Part shown: positions 43,303-53,351 of the stretch, one piece after another
How positions within the stretch are numbered: position 1 is the first letter of the stretch
How the letters are laid out: each line of letters starts with the position of its first letter
Source of the DNA: Bacteroidaceae bacterium
GTDB lineage: Bacteria; Bacteroidota; Bacteroidia; Bacteroidales; Bacteroidaceae
NCBI GenBank assembly: GCA_024697945.1
Contig: JAILRU010000050.1
Location: 1 to 54,689 of the forward strand
DNA: 54,689 bases
Direction of reading: 5' to 3'
Made by a program: the position numbers and the translations under genes
Notes under the pieces: model-generated
Databases searched by the model: none
What the model saw: the letters and a program-made list of their open reading frames with translations, nothing else
Told to the model about the DNA's origin: nothing

Positions 43303-44625
43303 ATGGTCAACAAGGTACGCAAATACATAGAACGTGAGATTGGTCTGAAAGTCTCCCTTAAAGATGGAGATTTAGAGGGAACCTGTGTCCTTGTCGCCCT
43401 GAGCGGTGGTTCTGACTCCACGGCTCTTCTGCTCATCATGAAGGAATTGGGCTTCACGGTCAAGGCATTGCATTGCAACTTCCATCTGCGTGGTGAGGAG
43501 TCCGACCGCGACCAGGCTTTCGTCGAGGAGCTATGCCGTCAGCAACAGGTTCCTCTGTCTGTCCGTCATTTCCAGACGGAAGAGGAAGCAAAGCGTCGCG
43601 GCATCAGCATCGAGATGGCAGCCCGTGACCTCCGCTACGCCTGGTTCCGTGAAGAGCAGGCGAAACAAATGGTCAATGGTCAATGTCCCATTGCTGTTGC
43701 CCATCATTGTGATGACCAGGCGGAAACACTTCTGCTGAATCTGCTACGTGGCACCGGATTGCGCGGTTTGGCGGGAATGCAGCCCAACCACGACGGCATC
43801 ATCCGTCCGCTCCTTTGCTTGAGTCGCGAAGAGATACTCGAGTACCTTAGGCAAAAGGGACAATCCTACGTCACCGACAGCACCAACTCCGAGCGCATCG
43901 CCCAGCGCAACCAAGTGCGTCTCGACCTCATCCCATTGCTTCGCGAAATCAATCCCGCAGCTATCGACCACCTCTGCCGCGCATGCGACAACGTGCGCCA
44001 GAGCCTACCTTATTATAAGAAAGGTATAGAAGCGGCATTCCACGAGCTTGGAGTTACGGTAGAGAGATTTCCTTTGAAAAAGAGTTCCTATTGCTCCGAT
44101 TGCTCTGAATATTCCAATCTCTCCCCTCTGCTCCACGAGTGGCTTGCGGGCAAGGGCTTTAACCGTGCTCAGGAAGAAGAGATGCTGAGAGCACCGGAAT
44201 CCGCTGTCGGCAAGATGTGGCACTCAACGGACAATGACTACACCATCCTTCATGACCGCAAGGCATTGATACAATTCAAAATCCATAATTCAGAATTCGA
44301 GGAACTGCCACAATTAGAATATGAGACAGTAGCCAGCATTGGCGAGACAGGGCCGGACATCGCCTATTTCGATGCCGACCTGCTGACTGCGCCCATCGAG
44401 GTGCGGCCTGTTCGCGAGGGCGATGCCTTTGTGCCATTTGGCATGAAAGGGCGCAAACTCGTGAGCGACTACCTCACAGACCGCAAGATGAACCGTCTGG
44501 AGAAAGGCCGGCAGTTCGTCGCCACATGCGGGGACGACATCATCTGGCTCATCGGCCACCGCAGCGACAACCGCTACCGCGTAACCGAGTCAACAAAAAG
44601 AATCCTCAAAATCTGCAAACAATGA
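43303..44625 (+). CDS. tilS: tRNA(Ile)-lysidine synthase
   Basis: TilS converts the wobble cytidine of tRNA-Ile (CAU) to lysidine with ATP. The 440-residue protein has the PP-loop motif VALSGGSDSTALL, the HCNFHLRGEES and HHCDDQAETLLLNLLRGTG motifs, and the C-terminal domains ending in GHRSDNRYRVT. Several segments come from repeats: VSLKDGDLEG (43350-43380) from a CCC/GGG palindrome, MVNGQCP (43668-43688) and the FKIHNSEFEE region (44273-44300) from heptamers. The PP-loop itself is intact. The next gene overlaps by 4 bp. Confidence 0.94.
   Translation: MVNKVRKYIEREIGLKVSLKDGDLEGTCVLVALSGGSDSTALLLIMKELGFTVKALHCNFHLRGEESDRDQAFVEELCRQQQVPLSVRHFQTEEEAKRRGISIEMAARDLRYAWFREEQAKQMVNGQCPIAVAHHCDDQAETLLLNLLRGTGLRGLAGMQPNHDGIIRPLLCLSREEILEYLRQKGQSYVTDSTNSERIAQRNQVRLDLIPLLREINPAAIDHLCRACDNVRQSLPYYKKGIEAAFHELGVTVERFPLKKSSYCSDCSEYSNLSPLLHEWLAGKGFNRAQEEEMLRAPESAVGKMWHSTDNDYTILHDRKALIQFKIHNSEFEELPQLEYETVASIGETGPDIAYFDADLLTAPIEVRPVREGDAFVPFGMKGRKLVSDYLTDRKMNRLEKGRQFVATCGDDIIWLIGHRSDNRYRVTESTKRILKICKQ
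44273..44300 (+). repeat. Heptamer repeat inside tilS
   Basis: AATTCAA, AATCCAT, AATTCAG, AATTCGA. A shorter run (AATGGTC, AATGGTC, AATGTCC) is at 43668-43688 in the same gene. Confidence 0.7.
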
Positions 44626-45875
44626 AAAAGAAACTTCTATCCCTGCTCCTTCTCGCCATCCTGCCGGCCATCGGCATGGCGCAGCACCTGAAACAAGTTA
44701 GCCCCGAGAAGGTGGGCATGAGCTCGCAGCGACTGCTCAAGGCCGACTCCATCATCGAAGATGCCATCCGCCAGGGCAATATCCCAGGCGCAGTACTGGC
44801 TGTCGTGCGGCACGGACAGATGGCCTACCTGAAAGCCTACGGAAACCGACAGGTGTGGCCAGTGCAAATTCCCATGACCACAAACACCATCTTCGACATG
44901 GCTTCGTGCAGCAAGGCAATGTCCACGGCGCTCTCCGCACTCATCCTGTGCGAGGAAGGGAAGTTCCGGATGCTCGATGCCGTGAACCGCTACGTCCCTG
45001 GCTTCGAGGACTGGAAGGACGAGACCGGCGACAAGACCACCATACGCATACACCACCTCATGACCCACACCTCCGGCCTGCCTGCGTACTACTCCCCCGA
45101 CCCCAATGCGACACCCGATCCCGATGCCTGCATCGACCACATCGCCCACATGAAGCGCGGTTTCGAGCCCGGCACTGGCTTCCGCTACAGCTGTCTGAAC
45201 TTCATCACCTTGCAGCGCATCGTCGAGAAGACCAGCGGAATGTCCCTGCGGCAGTTCTCGCGTAGCCGCATCTTTGCTCCCCTGGGCATGAACCACACCG
45301 ACTACATCCCCTGCGCCCCTGATGCCAACGGCGTTTGGCACCCCACCGACCAACCCTGCTGGGCTGCCCTGATGCCCGAAGGCGAAGACTGGCGCAGCAT
45401 CGTGGCGCCTACCACACGTCAGGGAGCCGACAGCGTGCTCTGCGGCATGGTGCACGACCCCTTGGCACGCATCATGAACGGCGGCATCAGTGGCAACGCC
45501 GGACTCTTCAGCTCGGCCGAGGACATCGCCGTCCTCTGTGCCATGCTCCAGAACGAGGGAACCTGGAACGGCCATCGCATCATGAGTCCGCAGACAGCCC
45601 GCCTCGTTCGCACGGTACCACGCTTTGCCGAGCCCTTCGGACGCACATACGGCTGGGACAACTATAGCGACTACGCCTCGTGCAACGGCGACCTCTTCTC
45701 CGCAGGGACCTATTGCCACACAGGCTTCACGGGTACAGGCATCGTCGTCGACCCAGAGCTAGACTGCAGCGTCATCCTGCTCACCAACTCCGTCCATCCC
45801 GACGAAGGCGGCTCCACCGTCCGCCTGCGCTCGATAGTCAGCAACGCCGTCGCAGCCAGCATTACCGACCGTTAG
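44622..45875 (+). CDS. Secreted serine hydrolase, beta-lactamase/class C esterase family
   Basis: The 417-residue protein has a signal peptide (ending IGMAQ) and a class C beta-lactamase-like fold. The nucleophile motif SxxK is SCSK in MASCSKAMSTAL; the Tyr motif is FRYSCLNF; the third motif is HTGFTGT in place of KTG. Members act as esterases or peptidases as well as beta-lactamases, so resistance cannot be inferred. Its ATG overlaps the tilS stop (ATGA), fixing the start, and a strong terminator follows. Confidence 0.85.
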   Translation: MKKKLLSLLLLAILPAIGMAQHLKQVSPEKVGMSSQRLLKADSIIEDAIRQGNIPGAVLAVVRHGQMAYLKAYGNRQVWPVQIPMTTNTIFDMASCSKAMSTALSALILCEEGKFRMLDAVNRYVPGFEDWKDETGDKTTIRIHHLMTHTSGLPAYYSPDPNATPDPDACIDHIAHMKRGFEPGTGFRYSCLNFITLQRIVEKTSGMSLRQFSRSRIFAPLGMNHTDYIPCAPDANGVWHPTDQPCWAALMPEGEDWRSIVAPTTRQGADSVLCGMVHDPLARIMNGGISGNAGLFSSAEDIAVLCAMLQNEGTWNGHRIMSPQTARLVRTVPRFAEPFGRTYGWDNYSDYASCNGDLFSAGTYCHTGFTGTGIVVDPELDCSVILLTNSVHPDEGGSTVRLRSIVSNAVAASITDR

Positions 45876-45914
45876 GACAAACCTCCCTTTTCTTTTTTCA
45901 TTTATCATTTAGGG

Positions 45915-45950
45915 CAAAGCCCGCTCCAAGGTGACTTGGGGCGGGCTTTG
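45915..45950 (+). terminator. Terminator after the serine hydrolase gene
   Basis: CAAAGCCCGC (45915-45924) and GCGGGCTTTG (45941-45950) are perfect 10-bp arms with CCAAGGTGACTTGG-like pairing inside. It ends the plus-strand operon and faces the minus-strand small peptide gene. Confidence 0.8.
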
Positions 45951-46011
45951 AAGAGAGTTACTAAGGACCTATAGAGGCCCAACATTTTCCGATTTATATA
46001 TCAATTATTTT

Positions 46012-46179
46012 TCACTCTTGATGTTCATCCGTTTCATCCAGCCAGATGTCTGCCCAGTGCGTGTCTTCCTTTACATCAAAATTGCCCGTTCCACCAATCG
46101 TAATGGAACTGCTTGCAAGCATCTGATCGCAAATGCCAATATGGCACTGTGTCTCTGGTTTTTGATATATCCTTTTCAT
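46012..46179 (-). CDS. Small Bacteroidales peptide of unknown function
   Basis: From the ATG at 46179 the peptide has 55 residues, MKRIYQKPETQCHIGICDQM then LASSSITIGGTG and an acidic tail. It resembles a group of short Prevotella/Bacteroides peptides that start MKKxYxKP and carry an MLAxS then a Gly-rich and acidic segment; their role is unknown. It lies 8 bp after the stop of the large surface-protein gene and is probably co-transcribed with it. Longer starts up to 46233 would overlap that gene. Confidence 0.6.
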   Translation of the reverse strand: MKRIYQKPETQCHIGICDQMLASSSITIGGTGNFDVKEDTHWADIWLDETDEHQE

Positions 46180-46187
46180 CACACACA

Positions 46188-49100
46188 TCATTTTATGAGA
46201 TACTTCTTTCCATTCTTTATGTACACTCCACAATGTGGATTGACGACGCGTCGTCCACTTATGTCATAGATGGCATTCTCATTTTCTTCCATGCGATTTT
46301 CAATCTCCTCGACGCCATCCGTATAGTCGTCGTCGAAACCGAATACCGCAACTTTCACTTCACCTATGTTCTTCGGGGTGCCGTAGCGGTCTGTGACAGA
46401 CAGGTACCAACGATAGGACGAAAGATTGCTTTCGCTACTTTCTGCCTGTACGAGTGCTCCGTCGCCCATTGCGTAATAGCCTTTGGTTAGCATCGTTGAA
46501 CCATCTATGCCAGTATATGTGCCGGTAAAGGTGAACAGTGTGCCTACCGACGAGCAGTCGATGCTTGTCTCTTCGGCCCTATGCAGGGTGGCGTTTGTCA
46601 CAGTGAGGGTCTTTTCGCCTGCTTCATTTGCGCGAATCAGGTAGGGCATGTTGGCTTCTGTGGTGCCGCTCTTCATCTTCACCACCTCAAGCTCCGTGCG
46701 GTCAATGGTACCGTCATCGTCGTCGTCCCACTGATGTACGTCGTTCAGGCGTGCCACCTCAAAGTCGGCGGACCAGTCTTCGTATGACAGTTCGAAGGGG
46801 AGATACAGGGCCTGCCACTTCGTGTTGGTGAAGTTGCGGGTATAAGTAATCTTGTTGCAAGCAGTCTCAATATCGTTAGTGTATGGTTCACCGTCGTTCA
46901 GGGCCACCTCTTCGGCAGTGGTATTTGCGTATTGATGCAGTCCGTAGAAGTTGTCGAGTGAGGCACCGGGAGAGGTGAAACGCAACTGATAGACACCCGA
47001 GTAGGGGGCGACGAAATAAGCGTAGCCGTTTTGGGTGAAGGTGTCGTAGTAGGTCCAGTTGTCGTCGTTGTCACGGCTGTAGTACACGTTCAATTGGCCG
47101 CTGCCACCAGTTGCACCGCCCATGAACATACTGAGCATATCCATCAGACCGCCGCCGCCGCCGAGTTCTGCATAGAAGCGCAACACGTCGCCCTTCTTGG
47201 CCTGCAAGCGCGGAGTGACGAGTTCGTAGGCATCAGAAGAGGTGTTGGCCATATACGTCTTGGGATCGGACTCGCCACCGCCGCCCATCAGGCCGCCGAG
47301 CATATCCATCAGACCGCCGCCGCTACTGGGCATGCTTACCTCCCAACCGGTGGTTGTCCAGCCATCGGGCAGAGAAATGGGCCGTGTCTCGTCCTCGGGC
47401 AGGAATGCTGGCTCGAAGTCCTCCGTCCAGGCATCAGCGTAGGTACTGTAGGCGGTGAGGGGATAGGAAAGGGTAGCAAGCACAGCGGTCGAAGGAGCGA
47501 AAGTGACGGCCCCCTGGTGGATGCCCAACGACTCCTGGTCGAATACGTAGGTGACATCGACAAAGGTGGTGTCGCTGGCCTCAACGGCAAAGGTCTTGGC
47601 GTTGAGTGCAAAGTCTTTTTCGTTGGTCGAGGCAACAGTGCCTTGTAGCGAGCCCGTACCCGTGTTCACCACTGCAAACGTCTCGGTGCTGTTGGCCTGC
47701 GGCATACCGAAGTTGACACCAGTAGCAGCGGTATTGTTGCGAAGCACGTAGATGTCGGGAGCGTTCTCGTCGAGGTGGAATCCGGCAATGCTGTCGATGA
47801 CGATGCAGTCGGAGGCAATGATACGGAAGCGGTACTCGCCCGGCTCGACATAGCCTACCCAAAGCGTGCGGTAGTCAGAGTCGAGCGGCTCTGTGAACTC
47901 CTTCACTTTCTCCCACTTGCCTGAGCCATAGACCGACTTTTCCACAACAATCGACGAACTGCCGCCGCCGAAGAGTCCGCCTATGCCGGCCATGCCATCG
48001 TCGCTGCTACCGCTCTTAGCAGAGAAGAGCAGCACTTCGTCGGTGCTTTCAACCGTGAGAGGAGGAGTCATCAAGAAAGAGGTGGAGCCACCGCCACCGA
48101 ACAGGGCACCCATGCCGTCTCCGGAGGCAGTGGTAGCCACCTGATCGTGGAACTCCCATCCCTCGGTGAAGAAGCCCTTGGGCTGAGTGTTTGCATTGAA
48201 GTTCTCCACCCATATGCCGGGCTGGGTGACGACAGCTGTGGTGCGGAGGGTCTTGCCATAGACGCGCTCGTCGGCAGGGGTGAACGTTATGCCTGCTTCG
48301 TTCTTGCCAGACTGTCCTGCTGCGAAGTTGAAGGTGATATTGACGTCGAGCGTGTCGGCAGAGGCCACCTCCATATTTCCCGGACTTACAGTAAAGAGGG
48401 CCTCATTGCCGGAGGTGATGGCCAGGTTCAGCGTGCCCGTGGCGGTGTTGATGACCTGCAGTGTGCGGGTGCTGTCCTCGGTGCAGTGGCCGAGGTCGAT
48501 GTGGTAGGCGCGCGCGTCGTTCTCAATGATGTAGAGGTCGGGGGCCTCGCTGTCGATGTGCATGCCTGCCACGCTGTCGATCATTACCGTGCCGCCGGCC
48601 TTGAAGCGGAAGCGGTACTCACCGGCGGGCGTGTCGGCGATGGTGAACGTCTTGTAGAGGGTGTCCAACTCAGTGGTCAGGTCGGCCACGCGCACCCACT
48701 GGTTCTTGCTGTACTCCGAACGCTCCACGACGAAGGTGGAGTCACTGGAGCCGAAACTGAAACTCATGCTTGAGCCAGAGCCGCTTTTTCCAGTTTTTTT
48801 CGCGGAGAACACCAGCGATTCGCCATCGTTCACCACAAGGGGCGGCGTGAGCAGGTAGTTGTCCTTGCTGCCACCGCCCATCAGCGACTCCAAGAGCTTG
48901 CTGATGTCGAAGCCACCAGTTCCCTCGCCTTTCTCATCGGGGTCGTCGCCTTCTGGGTCTTCGGTATTCTCTGGGTCTTCGGTATTCTCTGGGTCTTCAG
49001 TGTTTTCTGGATCTTCGGTGTTCTCTTGGTTCTCCTTGTTGCCAAACAAGCTTTCGAGGTCGAAACTGAAGCCAGAGGAGGCAGCCGTCTGGATGACACC

Positions 49101-49256
49101 GTCCTTCACTGTCCAGCCCTCAGTGAACCAGCCGTAGGGCAACGTGGTCCCGTCGTTGAACCGCTCGTCCATCTGTTCGTCTGAAACGGACTGAGCCTGC
49201 ATGCTCACTCCCACTAACAGGAGCAGCATTTGGAAAAAGAATTTCTTTTCCATCAT
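46188..49256 (-). CDS. Large secreted multi-domain protein with T9SS-type C-terminal signal
   Basis: The 1022-residue protein has a signal peptide (ending SMQAQS) and at least three beta-sandwich modules, each opening with a phrase like LPYGWFTEGW, PKGFFTEGW or LPDGWTTTGW and containing a 'YLLTPPL'-type segment, as in cleaved-adhesin/choice-of-anchor domains. Between two modules lies a repeat-type domain with GTLNLAITSGNEALFTV. The C-terminus AIYDISGRRVVNPHCGVYIK then NGKKYLIK is a T9SS sorting tail, so the product is probably exported to the surface. Odd features are the (NTEDPE) repeat at about residues 78-101 and glycine-rich loops with LMDMLGGLMGGGG. Its substrate is unknown. Confidence 0.8.
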   Translation of the reverse strand: MMEKKFFFQMLLLLVGVSMQAQSVSDEQMDERFNDGTTLPYGWFTEGWTVKDGVIQTAASSGFSFDLESLFGNKENQENTEDPENTEDPENTEDPENTEDPEGDDPDEKGEGTGGFDISKLLESLMGGGSKDNYLLTPPLVVNDGESLVFSAKKTGKSGSGSSMSFSFGSSDSTFVVERSEYSKNQWVRVADLTTELDTLYKTFTIADTPAGEYRFRFKAGGTVMIDSVAGMHIDSEAPDLYIIENDARAYHIDLGHCTEDSTRTLQVINTATGTLNLAITSGNEALFTVSPGNMEVASADTLDVNITFNFAAGQSGKNEAGITFTPADERVYGKTLRTTAVVTQPGIWVENFNANTQPKGFFTEGWEFHDQVATTASGDGMGALFGGGGSTSFLMTPPLTVESTDEVLLFSAKSGSSDDGMAGIGGLFGGGSSSIVVEKSVYGSGKWEKVKEFTEPLDSDYRTLWVGYVEPGEYRFRIIASDCIVIDSIAGFHLDENAPDIYVLRNNTAATGVNFGMPQANSTETFAVVNTGTGSLQGTVASTNEKDFALNAKTFAVEASDTTFVDVTYVFDQESLGIHQGAVTFAPSTAVLATLSYPLTAYSTYADAWTEDFEPAFLPEDETRPISLPDGWTTTGWEVSMPSSGGGLMDMLGGLMGGGGESDPKTYMANTSSDAYELVTPRLQAKKGDVLRFYAELGGGGGLMDMLSMFMGGATGGSGQLNVYYSRDNDDNWTYYDTFTQNGYAYFVAPYSGVYQLRFTSPGASLDNFYGLHQYANTTAEEVALNDGEPYTNDIETACNKITYTRNFTNTKWQALYLPFELSYEDWSADFEVARLNDVHQWDDDDDGTIDRTELEVVKMKSGTTEANMPYLIRANEAGEKTLTVTNATLHRAEETSIDCSSVGTLFTFTGTYTGIDGSTMLTKGYYAMGDGALVQAESSESNLSSYRWYLSVTDRYGTPKNIGEVKVAVFGFDDDYTDGVEEIENRMEENENAIYDISGRRVVNPHCGVYIKNGKKYLIK
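48952..49023 (-). repeat. 18-bp tandem repeat encoding NTEDPE units
   Basis: Four 18-bp units, each beginning TCTGG on the plus strand (48952, 48970, 48988, 49006). The first two are identical. They encode an acidic six-residue repeat after the first Gly/Leu-rich segment of the surface protein. Copy number could vary in frame. Confidence 0.85.
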
Positions 49257-49409
49257 TGTAAGTTTTTGTTAGACATTAAAATATAATATTGAAGTTTCGG
49301 GAGTTAATTAAAATGTGAATGTATATGTGCAAAGAAGGCATTGGATTCTTGCATATGTCGCAAGAAATGAGTATCTTTAAGGTGCGAAACAAAAAGACTC
49401 ATTACACCA

Positions 49410-49856
49410 ATGCCAGTGCACAAAGTTACACAATTTCTGTCAGAGATAAGCACATTTTTCAAGAAAAGTGATTCTGACCATGCAATGTTTGCCATTATGG
49501 ACGTGATCAAGGGTATAAAAATGAATGAACAGACCCTGTTCGGACGCAAGAGCCGCTGCAACAGCAAGTATTCGCTGCTGCAGGTGTTCCAGCTTTTGTT
49601 CGTATGTCCCTGTTTCATGATTCGTAATCCTTTTGGTATCTACGGCTCGCCGTTAGGCGGCAAGCTAGGTTGTTGTAAAGATGTGTTCTATGAGTTCCTC
49701 AATGATGGCCGTACCGACTGGCGCAAGCTGATGTACCATATCGTCTGCCAGCTCTGGACGAAGGTCATCACCCGCAGTGACCACAAGTCTGACGACACGT
49801 GCCTGATGGTTGATGACACGGACTTGACTGCTCGGACTTGGCAAATGCCAGTCTAA
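49410..49856 (+). pseudogene. IS4-family transposase, N-terminal fragment
   Basis: The fragment starts MPVHKVTQFLSEISTFFKKS and runs to CLMVDDTDL, which holds the first catalytic Asp region typical of Bacteroidota IS4-type transposases. It then departs into TARTWQMPV and stops, marking an internal deletion junction at about 49830-49850. Confidence 0.75.
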
Positions 49857-50151
49857 TAACTTCGCTGCGCAGATTGCAAGCACCTCCCTCGTGGCGCTCC
49901 AGTACAACATCCTCTCTGCCGTGAAGCGTTTCATGGACTATGAGACTATAGGCGAACTCTTCAGACAAGTCAATCAGGACAGTCAAGAACTGACCATCAG
50001 CGAAAGAATCTGGCAGGCGATCCTTGAACTTGTTGCAGCCATCACCAAAGTCTTCGCCATAGCAGATGAAGAGGTCATGGATGCCCTGGTTAACGAATCC
50101 GACGAGATTGCTCATATCTGTGAATTATATCAATATAAAATGGCGAGTTAG
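49849..50151 (+). pseudogene. IS4-family transposase, C-terminal fragment
   Basis: In the +1 frame relative to the N-terminal part, the sequence reads SNNFAAQIASTSLVALQYNI then LSAVKRFMDYETIGELFRQV, the usual transposase C-terminal region. The middle of the protein with the remaining catalytic residues is missing, so the gene is dead. Confidence 0.75.
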
Positions 50152-50186
50152 GAACTTCCGAAACTTAAATCAATTCAAAATAAACT

Positions 50187-51509
50187 ATGAAGAGAATTTG
50201 TTTGTTATTGTTATTGGCTCTTTCAACTATTTCATTGAGTGCCAACGTAACAGAAGACATGAATGAATATGTCTGGATGGAAGGGAATGGCGAGTTTTAC
50301 ATTAATTTCAATAACGACAATTGTTATCTTGAGTATTCTTTTGACAAATCTACATGGACAGAAGCAGTCCCAACCTCCGCACAAGAATTTTCATCATTTA
50401 CCAAAGTCCCTGCAAACACGAAGATTTATTTCAAGGGAGTAAATGGTGTAAATCAGTCATTTTGGGGAAACGATTGGTGGGGATGTATGCGTACTACAAC
50501 TGATAATATATACTCGAAATACTATACAGATGGTTCATATATGAATCCGTGTTTCGGTGCTGATGATGATAATGGTGTAAGAATTACCGTTGGAGGTAAT
50601 GTATTGTCATTGGTCTTTGGTGATGAATTTGTTGATAATTTTACATCAACGGTTTTCTCTACTTTAAGTAGGATTTTTACTTCCAATTCCTTAATTGAAG
50701 ATGCGAGCAGGCTTTACATGTTACCATCGGACTATGGTAAGAACCAAGGGTGGCTATTTCGTTATGGAGAACAATATGGAACTTTTCAATGGTGTAAGAG
50801 TCTTAAGCATGGGCCTCATATCAGATTCCTGTCGAAGGATTTGTTTTCAGACTGTGAATCGTTGGAAGATTTCTATTATGAGGGAGATGGGACTGAGTCT
50901 GATGTTGAGTGGTTCTCATCAAAAACGAGTTCAATTGTTGAAAAAATAACAATTCATGTAAGAAAGGGAGTCTCAATAAAGTCAAAGCCTTCAAATGCCG
51001 TTCTTGTGGAAGATATTATAAGTGAGGGGAAATGTGCCACACCTACTATTAGTTATAATAACGGCCAACTTTCTTTTAGCTGCGAAACAGAGAACGTGGT
51101 ATTCAATTCTTCTATTACCGATGCGGACATTAATACCTACAAGACAGCCATTATTCAGTTAGGTGCAACCTACAACATCAGCGTCTATGCCACCAAGTAT
51201 GGTTACGACGACTCAGACGTAGCCACTGCCACCCTCTGCTGGATTGATGCTACACCACAGACGGAAGGTATTACGAATGGTGTGGCTCAGATAACTGCAC
51301 GCCCCGTTCTAGTAAAAGCTGACAACGGATTTATAACGGTTGAAGGTGCCGACGACGGTACCAATGTCTGCATATACACCACGGACGGTAAGCAAGTAGG
51401 CTCAGCCATTAGCCATAACAACGCAGCAACCATCGCCACCAACATGCGACCAGGTTCCATCGCCATCGTCAAAGTAGGCGAAAAGAGTGTCAAAGTCGTG
51501 TTGAAGTAA
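50187..51509 (+). CDS. BspA-like secreted protein with C-terminal sorting-type tail
   Basis: The 440-residue protein has a signal peptide (MKRICLLLLLALSTISLSA). The first 270 residues are not recognised and are AT-rich (Asp/Asn/Phe/Tyr-rich). The part from about 275 on (CATPTISYNNGQLSFSCETE then YNISVYATKYGYDDSDVATA) is a module found in Prevotella surface proteins, and the tail ITVEGADDGTNVCIYTTDGK followed by SVKVVLK resembles T9SS sorting domains. The change in base composition at about 51040 suggests module joining. The start is 21 bp from the insertion-sequence end, so its promoter may lie inside that remnant. Confidence 0.7.
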   Translation: MKRICLLLLLALSTISLSANVTEDMNEYVWMEGNGEFYINFNNDNCYLEYSFDKSTWTEAVPTSAQEFSSFTKVPANTKIYFKGVNGVNQSFWGNDWWGCMRTTTDNIYSKYYTDGSYMNPCFGADDDNGVRITVGGNVLSLVFGDEFVDNFTSTVFSTLSRIFTSNSLIEDASRLYMLPSDYGKNQGWLFRYGEQYGTFQWCKSLKHGPHIRFLSKDLFSDCESLEDFYYEGDGTESDVEWFSSKTSSIVEKITIHVRKGVSIKSKPSNAVLVEDIISEGKCATPTISYNNGQLSFSCETENVVFNSSITDADINTYKTAIIQLGATYNISVYATKYGYDDSDVATATLCWIDATPQTEGITNGVAQITARPVLVKADNGFITVEGADDGTNVCIYTTDGKQVGSAISHNNAATIATNMRPGSIAIVKVGEKSVKVVLK

Positions 51510-51697
51510 GACTACTACGCACGATTCTTATCTGGCGTGTTGCATCGCCTAATGCACCGCACTGCAGTATTTACCGAAAAGGTTCTGCGTTTTTGCAGGA
51601 GTGGTCTTCGCGCCGTAGGAGCATGGTCCTTCGCTGAGTTCCATGCGTGGGACTCGGTGGAAGAGCTAAGGGCGTTCGTTAAAAAAGAGCAAAAGTT
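51510..51697. other. Intergenic region before guaB with a hairpin
   Basis: GCATGG (51621-51626) and CCATGC (51641-51646) can pair around a 14-nt loop. There is no T-tract and I see no gene. It might be a weak terminator or a leftover of an older transcript end. Confidence 0.3.
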
Positions 51698-51729
51698 TTG
51701 GTTGTGTCGCGGAAAAGCAGTACTTTTGC
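51698..51729 (+). promoter_or_regulatory. Promoter of guaB
   Basis: A -33 TTTG (51698-51701), a 20-bp spacer and a -7 TACTTTTG (51722-51729) match the consensus, 27 bp before the guaB ATG. Confidence 0.75.
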
Positions 51730-51738
51730 ACGCAATAA

Positions 51739-53235
<1,497 letters not shown>

Positions 53236-53257
53236 AGACTCACCCCCGACCCGGCCT

Positions 53258-53310
53258 CACCCCCTAACCCCCTCTCCAAAGGGCGAGGGGGAAGCCTACG
53301 GCGGGGAGGG
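53258..53310 (+). repeat. CCCC/GGGG palindromic element after guaB
   Basis: CCCCCTCTCC (53268-53277) faces GGGCGAGGGGG (53281-53291), with more C-rich and G-rich sequence outside. It may act as a terminator, but no clear T-tract follows. A similar element is inside the next gene. Confidence 0.55.
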
Positions 53311-53351
53311 GAGTATATACAAAACAAGAATAAAAAGAATTATAGATTACA

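Larger units (their letters stand above)
49292..50166 (+). mobile_element. Degenerate IS4-like insertion sequence
   Basis: Terminal inverted repeats AAGTTTCGGGAGTT (49292-49305) and AACTTCCGAAACTT (50153-50166) differ at one base. Between them lie the two ends of one transposase gene with the catalytic centre missing. The element is therefore a non-autonomous remnant of about 875 bp. Target-site duplication was not found. It separates two divergent surface-protein genes, whose starts lie 36 and 21 bp from its ends. Confidence 0.75.

Noticed and set aside
44637..45719. A 360-codon frame opposite the serine hydrolase
   Set aside because: The hydrolase has a signal peptide, SxxK nucleophile and coupled start; the antisense frame is a codon-bias artefact.
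44622..45875. Calling the serine hydrolase an antibiotic-resistance beta-lactamase
   Set aside because: The third motif is HTG, not KTG, and the Tyr motif lacks Asn; the family includes many esterases and peptidases.
51600..51660. A purine riboswitch before guaB
   Set aside because: The hairpin lies upstream of the guaB promoter, so it is not in the guaB transcript, and the conserved riboswitch core is not seen.
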